A stretch of DNA of 7,258 bases, taken from assembly GCA_043784065.1 (NCBI GenBank), contig JAYVYR010000235.1, forward strand, positions 1 through 7,258, written 5' to 3'. A model generated the notes under the pieces. The model had not been told where the DNA came from. It saw nothing but the letters and a program-made list of their open reading frames with translations, and searched no databases. The position numbers were made by a program, and so were the translations under genes. Numbering within the stretch: the stretch's first letter is position 1; each line of letters begins with the position of its first letter. The stretch is from Bog-756 sp043784065 (GTDB lineage: Bacteria; Actinomycetota; Acidimicrobiia; Acidimicrobiales; RAAP-2). Positions 4,985 to 7,258 of the stretch are shown here, in pieces.

Positions 4985-6072
4985 GGGCCATCGTCCTGGT
5001 GGGCGGCGAGGGAACCCGCCTTCGGCCTCTGACACTCACCGCTCCCAAGCAGATGCTTCCGATCGTGGAGTTGGCCATGGTGGAACGAGTTCTCGGTCAG
5101 CTGGCATTTCACGGGATCGTCGAGGCGGTTTTGTCTCTCGGCTACCGACCCGATGCATTTTCTGACGCCTATCCCGACGGCGTGATCGCCGGAGTGCAGT
5201 CGACGTACGCGGTCGAGCCAAGTCCCCTCGACACAGCCGGTGCTATCGGGTTCGCGGCAGCCTTCAGCGGAATCGACGACACGTTCGTGGTACTCAACGG
5301 CGATGTACTAACCGACTTCGACATCTCCGACCTGGTGACCTTTCATCGGGAGCGGGGCGCCGAGGGCACCATCGGCCTGACACCGGTCGACGACCCGAGC
5401 AGCTTCGGCGTCGTTCCGACTGACGCGGACGGGAAGGTCACGGCCTTCATCGAAAAGCCTCCGCGTGACGAAGCCCCGACCAACTACATCAACGCCGGAA
5501 TCTACGTCCTCGAGCCCTCCGTGCTCAGACGGATCGCCCCCGATGTGCGGGTGTCGATCGAGCGGGAGACGTTTCCCGCCATGGTGGCCGATGGAACCCT
5601 CTACGCCAAAGGTTCGGACGCCTACTGGCTCGACACCGGTACTCCTGATGCCTACTTGCGAGCCCATCGGGACCTGATCAGTGACCGCCGGCCCGGACCG
5701 CCCACACCGGACGCGGTTGCTGACCGGGAACTCGGACCTGGTGTGTGGACGATCGGCGAAGTACACGCGGTGGCCGGTTCTGTTTCGCGATCGCTGCTGG
5801 GTCGGGGGGCATCGATCGCCTCCAGCGCAGTGGTGACCGACTCGGTGATCGGGGCCGATGCGGTCGTGGAAGACGGCGCCACGGTGGCCGACTCGGTACT
5901 CCTTCCGGGCGCTCGGATCGCCGCCAAGGCGACGGTCGAGGGATCGATCGTGGGACCTGGGGCAACTGTCGGACAGCGGTGCATGGTCACCGCAGTGTCG
6001 GTCATCGGTGCCGGGGCGGTACTTGCGTCGGGGACGTCGCTGGACGGCGAGCGCTACCCGAAGGGAAATTGA
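4981..6072 (+). CDS. NDP-sugar pyrophosphorylase with C-terminal left-handed beta-helix
   Basis: Joins a sugar 1-phosphate to an NTP, giving an NDP-sugar and pyrophosphate. The 363 residues match the two-domain mannose-1-phosphate guanylyltransferase / glucose-1-phosphate nucleotidyltransferase type. The N-terminal nucleotidyltransferase domain has GGEGTRLRPLT 8-18, PKQMLP 22-27 with the conserved Lys23, LNGDVL 105-110 with the metal-binding Asp108, IEKPP 157-161, NAGIYVLEP 171-179 and YWLDTGTPDAY 215-225. After a Pro-rich linker (about 236-250), residues about 265-352 show repeated hexapeptide-like turns (VIGADAVVEDGATV, VGPGATVG, VIGAGAVLASG), that is, a left-handed beta-helix. It starts at GTG 4981 in a GTGA overlap with the membrane-protein gene, without its own Shine-Dalgarno. 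Base and sugar specificity cannot be told from motifs. GDP-mannose would suit the DPM1-like enzyme; UDP- or dTDP-glucose is the alternative. Confidence 0.9.
   Translation: MRAIVLVGGEGTRLRPLTLTAPKQMLPIVELAMVERVLGQLAFHGIVEAVLSLGYRPDAFSDAYPDGVIAGVQSTYAVEPSPLDTAGAIGFAAAFSGIDDTFVVLNGDVLTDFDISDLVTFHRERGAEGTIGLTPVDDPSSFGVVPTDADGKVTAFIEKPPRDEAPTNYINAGIYVLEPSVLRRIAPDVRVSIERETFPAMVADGTLYAKGSDAYWLDTGTPDAYLRAHRDLISDRRPGPPTPDAVADRELGPGVWTIGEVHAVAGSVSRSLLGRGASIASSAVVTDSVIGADAVVEDGATVADSVLLPGARIAAKATVEGSIVGPGATVGQRCMVTAVSVIGAGAVLASGTSLDGERYPKGN
6061..6066 (+). promoter_or_regulatory. Shine-Dalgarno site deciding the start at 6075
   Basis: AAGGGA lies 8 bases before ATG 6075, inside the last codons of the pyrophosphorylase gene. 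It picks this ATG as the epimerase start, although the same frame stays open far upstream, antiparallel in character to a real protein (Arg/Gly-rich shadow of the previous gene). Confidence 0.65.
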
Positions 6073-6074
6073 CG

Positions 6075-7040
6075 ATGCGAGCACTGGTGACCGGCGGGGC
6101 GGGGTTCATCGGCTCGACTCTGGTCGACCGCCTGCTGGCCGAAGGCCACTCGGTCGACGTCATCGACGACCTGTCGACGGGGTCGTTGTCGAACCTGGCC
6201 GCGGCCCGGGCGACCGCCGACAACGAACTCACGTTCCACCGTCTCGACATCCGCTCGCCTGAGGTTGTGGATCTCATCGCCCGCCGGTCGCCGGAAGTCA
6301 TCTTCCATCTCGCCGCCCAGGCCGACGTGCGGGTGTCTGTCACCGATCCGGTGTTCGACGCCGACATCAATCTGATCGGTACCTTGCGCATCCTGGAGGG
6401 TGCTCGGGCTGCTGGCGCTTCCCGGGTGGTGTTTGCAGCCAGTGGCGGCACCCTCTACGGCGAGCCGGACGTCTCCGAGCTACCGCTGAAAGAGTCGTTG
6501 CCGCAGCATCCGCTATCGCCCTACGGGGTATCGAAGAAGGCGGCACTCGACTATCTGCTCGCCTATCGGTCGTTACATTCTCTGGAGTTTGCGGCGCTGG
6601 CACTGGCCAACGTCTATGGGCCCCGTCAGGACCCGCACGGTGAAGCCGGTGTGGTGGCGATCTTTGCCGAGCGCCTGTTACGCGACCAAACGGTGACGAT
6701 CTTCGGCGATGGTGAGCAGACTCGGGACTTCGTGTACGTCGACGACGTGGTCGACGGCTTTGTCCGCGCCGCTACCAAAGGTGGCGGTCTGGTGTGCAAT
6801 ATCGGCACGGGACGGGAGACGTCGGTCAACACGCTGTACCGGGAGATGGCCCGCCAGGCCGGCGCGGAACCGGAACCGGAATTCAAACCTCTGCGGGCCG
6901 GTGAGTTGGCCCGCAACTGCCTCGACCCGACCCGAGCGGGCATTCAGCTTGGCTGGAGTTCATGGACTGAACTCGGCGAGGGCACAGCCGCCACCATCGA
7001 ATTCGTCCGCACCCGGCTCGAAGAGTCCGGCGAACTCTAG
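6075..7040 (+). CDS. galE: NAD-dependent NDP-sugar 4-epimerase, GalE-like
   Basis: An extended short-chain dehydrogenase of 321 residues, the usual length for GalE-type epimerases, which invert C4 of UDP-glucose/UDP-galactose or related sugars through a 4-keto intermediate. The NAD-binding motif GGAGFIG is at 7-13, preceded directly by the first beta strand, so ATG 6075 is the right start. Other motifs are IDDLSTG 30-36, HLAAQADVRVSV 78-89, ASGGTLYGEP 122-131 with S123 and T126, catalytic Y150 and K154 in SPYGVSKKAALDY 148-160, NVYGPRQDPHGEAGVV 179-194 and FGDGEQTRDFVYVDDVV 210-226. The QDPHGEAGVV segment fits actinobacterial and thermophile GalE-like proteins rather than dehydratases such as RmlB. 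It begins 2 bases after the pyrophosphorylase stop, so they are probably co-transcribed. The exact sugar (Glc/Gal, GlcNAc/GalNAc or a pentose pair such as Xyl/Ara, given the UDP-xylose genes) cannot be decided from sequence alone. Confidence 0.85.
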   Translation: MRALVTGGAGFIGSTLVDRLLAEGHSVDVIDDLSTGSLSNLAAARATADNELTFHRLDIRSPEVVDLIARRSPEVIFHLAAQADVRVSVTDPVFDADINLIGTLRILEGARAAGASRVVFAASGGTLYGEPDVSELPLKESLPQHPLSPYGVSKKAALDYLLAYRSLHSLEFAALALANVYGPRQDPHGEAGVVAIFAERLLRDQTVTIFGDGEQTRDFVYVDDVVDGFVRAATKGGGLVCNIGTGRETSVNTLYREMARQAGAEPEPEFKPLRAGELARNCLDPTRAGIQLGWSSWTELGEGTAATIEFVRTRLEESGEL

Positions 7041-7258
7041 AGGCCGTGACCGCCGGGATACTCCCTCGGGGGCCGGTTGGGATGAGTACCTGCAGTTGGT
7101 CTCCGTAGGTGCCGGCACCCGCATTCCAACGGTGTTCGTTGGACTGCTCCTCAAGGGCACCACCCGTCACTTCCGGGGCAGTGGCTCCGGTTTTCGGTCG
7201 AGCCCCAGATCGGGCTCCTGTCCGAACGGCGGTAGGGGCGCGAAGGTCCACTGCGGGT
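7041..7258. other. Unassigned 3' tail with an open frame and adjacent dyads
   Basis: No gene can be named in these 218 bases. A plus-strand frame (codons from 7039) stays open to the window end with a G/C-rich third position and a plausible protein-like translation (WDEYLQLVSVGAGTRIPTV from 7078), but it has no ATG/GTG/TTG near its beginning and no Shine-Dalgarno; the first in-frame candidate is a TTG at 7096. A minus-strand frame over the same bases shares the same G/C-rich codon position, so codon bias cannot separate them. Structure is also present: a perfect 12-bp palindrome (7108-7119) and a 7-bp-stem, 5-base-loop hairpin (7125-7143). It may be a gene fragment, a new gene entering the window, or a structured non-coding element. 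Confidence 0.35.
7125..7143. other. Hairpin downstream of the epimerase gene
   Basis: TCCAACG (7125-7131) and CGTTGGA (7137-7143) are perfect reverse complements around the loop GTGTT. No T run follows, so it is not a textbook intrinsic terminator. It lies 85 bases past the epimerase stop, beside the palindrome GGTGCCGGCACC (7108-7119). A further GGCACC at 7156-7161 could pair with GGTGCC at 7108-7113 and enclose this hairpin. Confidence 0.4.

Noticed and set aside
5745..6074. Upstream extension of the epimerase frame
   Set aside because: The extra 110 residues are Arg/Gly-rich shadow of the pyrophosphorylase; the GGAGFIG motif begins 6 residues after ATG 6075, which has a good Shine-Dalgarno.
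5308..6084. Minus-strand 258-codon frame opposite the pyrophosphorylase
   Set aside because: Composition is Arg/His/Gly-rich with no domain signal, and the plus strand carries every conserved nucleotidyltransferase motif.

Overview
This window is a GC-rich stretch of actinobacterial character, coding on the + strand throughout, and it holds part of a glycan biosynthesis locus. The actinobacterial reading rests on three things: strong G/C preference at third codon positions, GTG starts fused to the preceding stop, and a Thr/Pro-rich surface protein. My best guess is class Acidimicrobiia, because the unknown membrane protein recalls a family I associate with that class. This is an inference, since the window holds no rRNA or other taxonomic marker.

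Layout, left to right: (1) a UDP-glucose 6-dehydrogenase lacking its N-terminus because the window starts inside the gene (1-1259); (2) a UDP-glucuronate decarboxylase / UDP-xylose synthase (1256-2218), overlapping it by 4 bases; (3) a 227-base gap with a small GC-rich tandem repeat and no gene I can support (2219-2445); (4) a DPM1-like family 2 glycosyltransferase (2446-3213); (5) a WbbL/rhamnosyltransferase-like family 2 glycosyltransferase (3210-4076), overlapping by 4 bases; (6) a short gap (4077-4189) with an exact 20-bp tandem duplication, each copy carrying a 17-bp imperfect palindrome, plus a possible TAGGGT -10 box; (7) a single-pass membrane protein of unknown function with a Thr/Pro/Ser tail (4190-4984); (8) an NDP-sugar pyrophosphorylase with a C-terminal left-handed beta-helix (4981-6072), overlapping by 4 bases; (9) a GalE-like NDP-sugar 4-epimerase (6075-7040); (10) an unassigned tail (7041-7258) with an open frame lacking a start and two adjacent dyads.

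Together the genes supply activated sugars and use them. Genes 1 and 2 form a UDP-glucose to UDP-glucuronate to UDP-xylose route. The pyrophosphorylase makes an NDP-hexose (GDP-mannose or UDP/dTDP-glucose type), and the epimerase probably interconverts UDP-glucose and UDP-galactose or a related pair. The two glycosyltransferases probably act at the inner face of the membrane, one making a polyprenyl-phosphate sugar donor and one adding a sugar to a lipid-linked acceptor. The membrane protein, translationally coupled to the pyrophosphorylase, is the least understood member. No mobile element, CRISPR array, tRNA or rRNA was seen. The most interesting signals are the unknown membrane protein, the doubled palindrome upstream of it, and the unexplained 3' tail.
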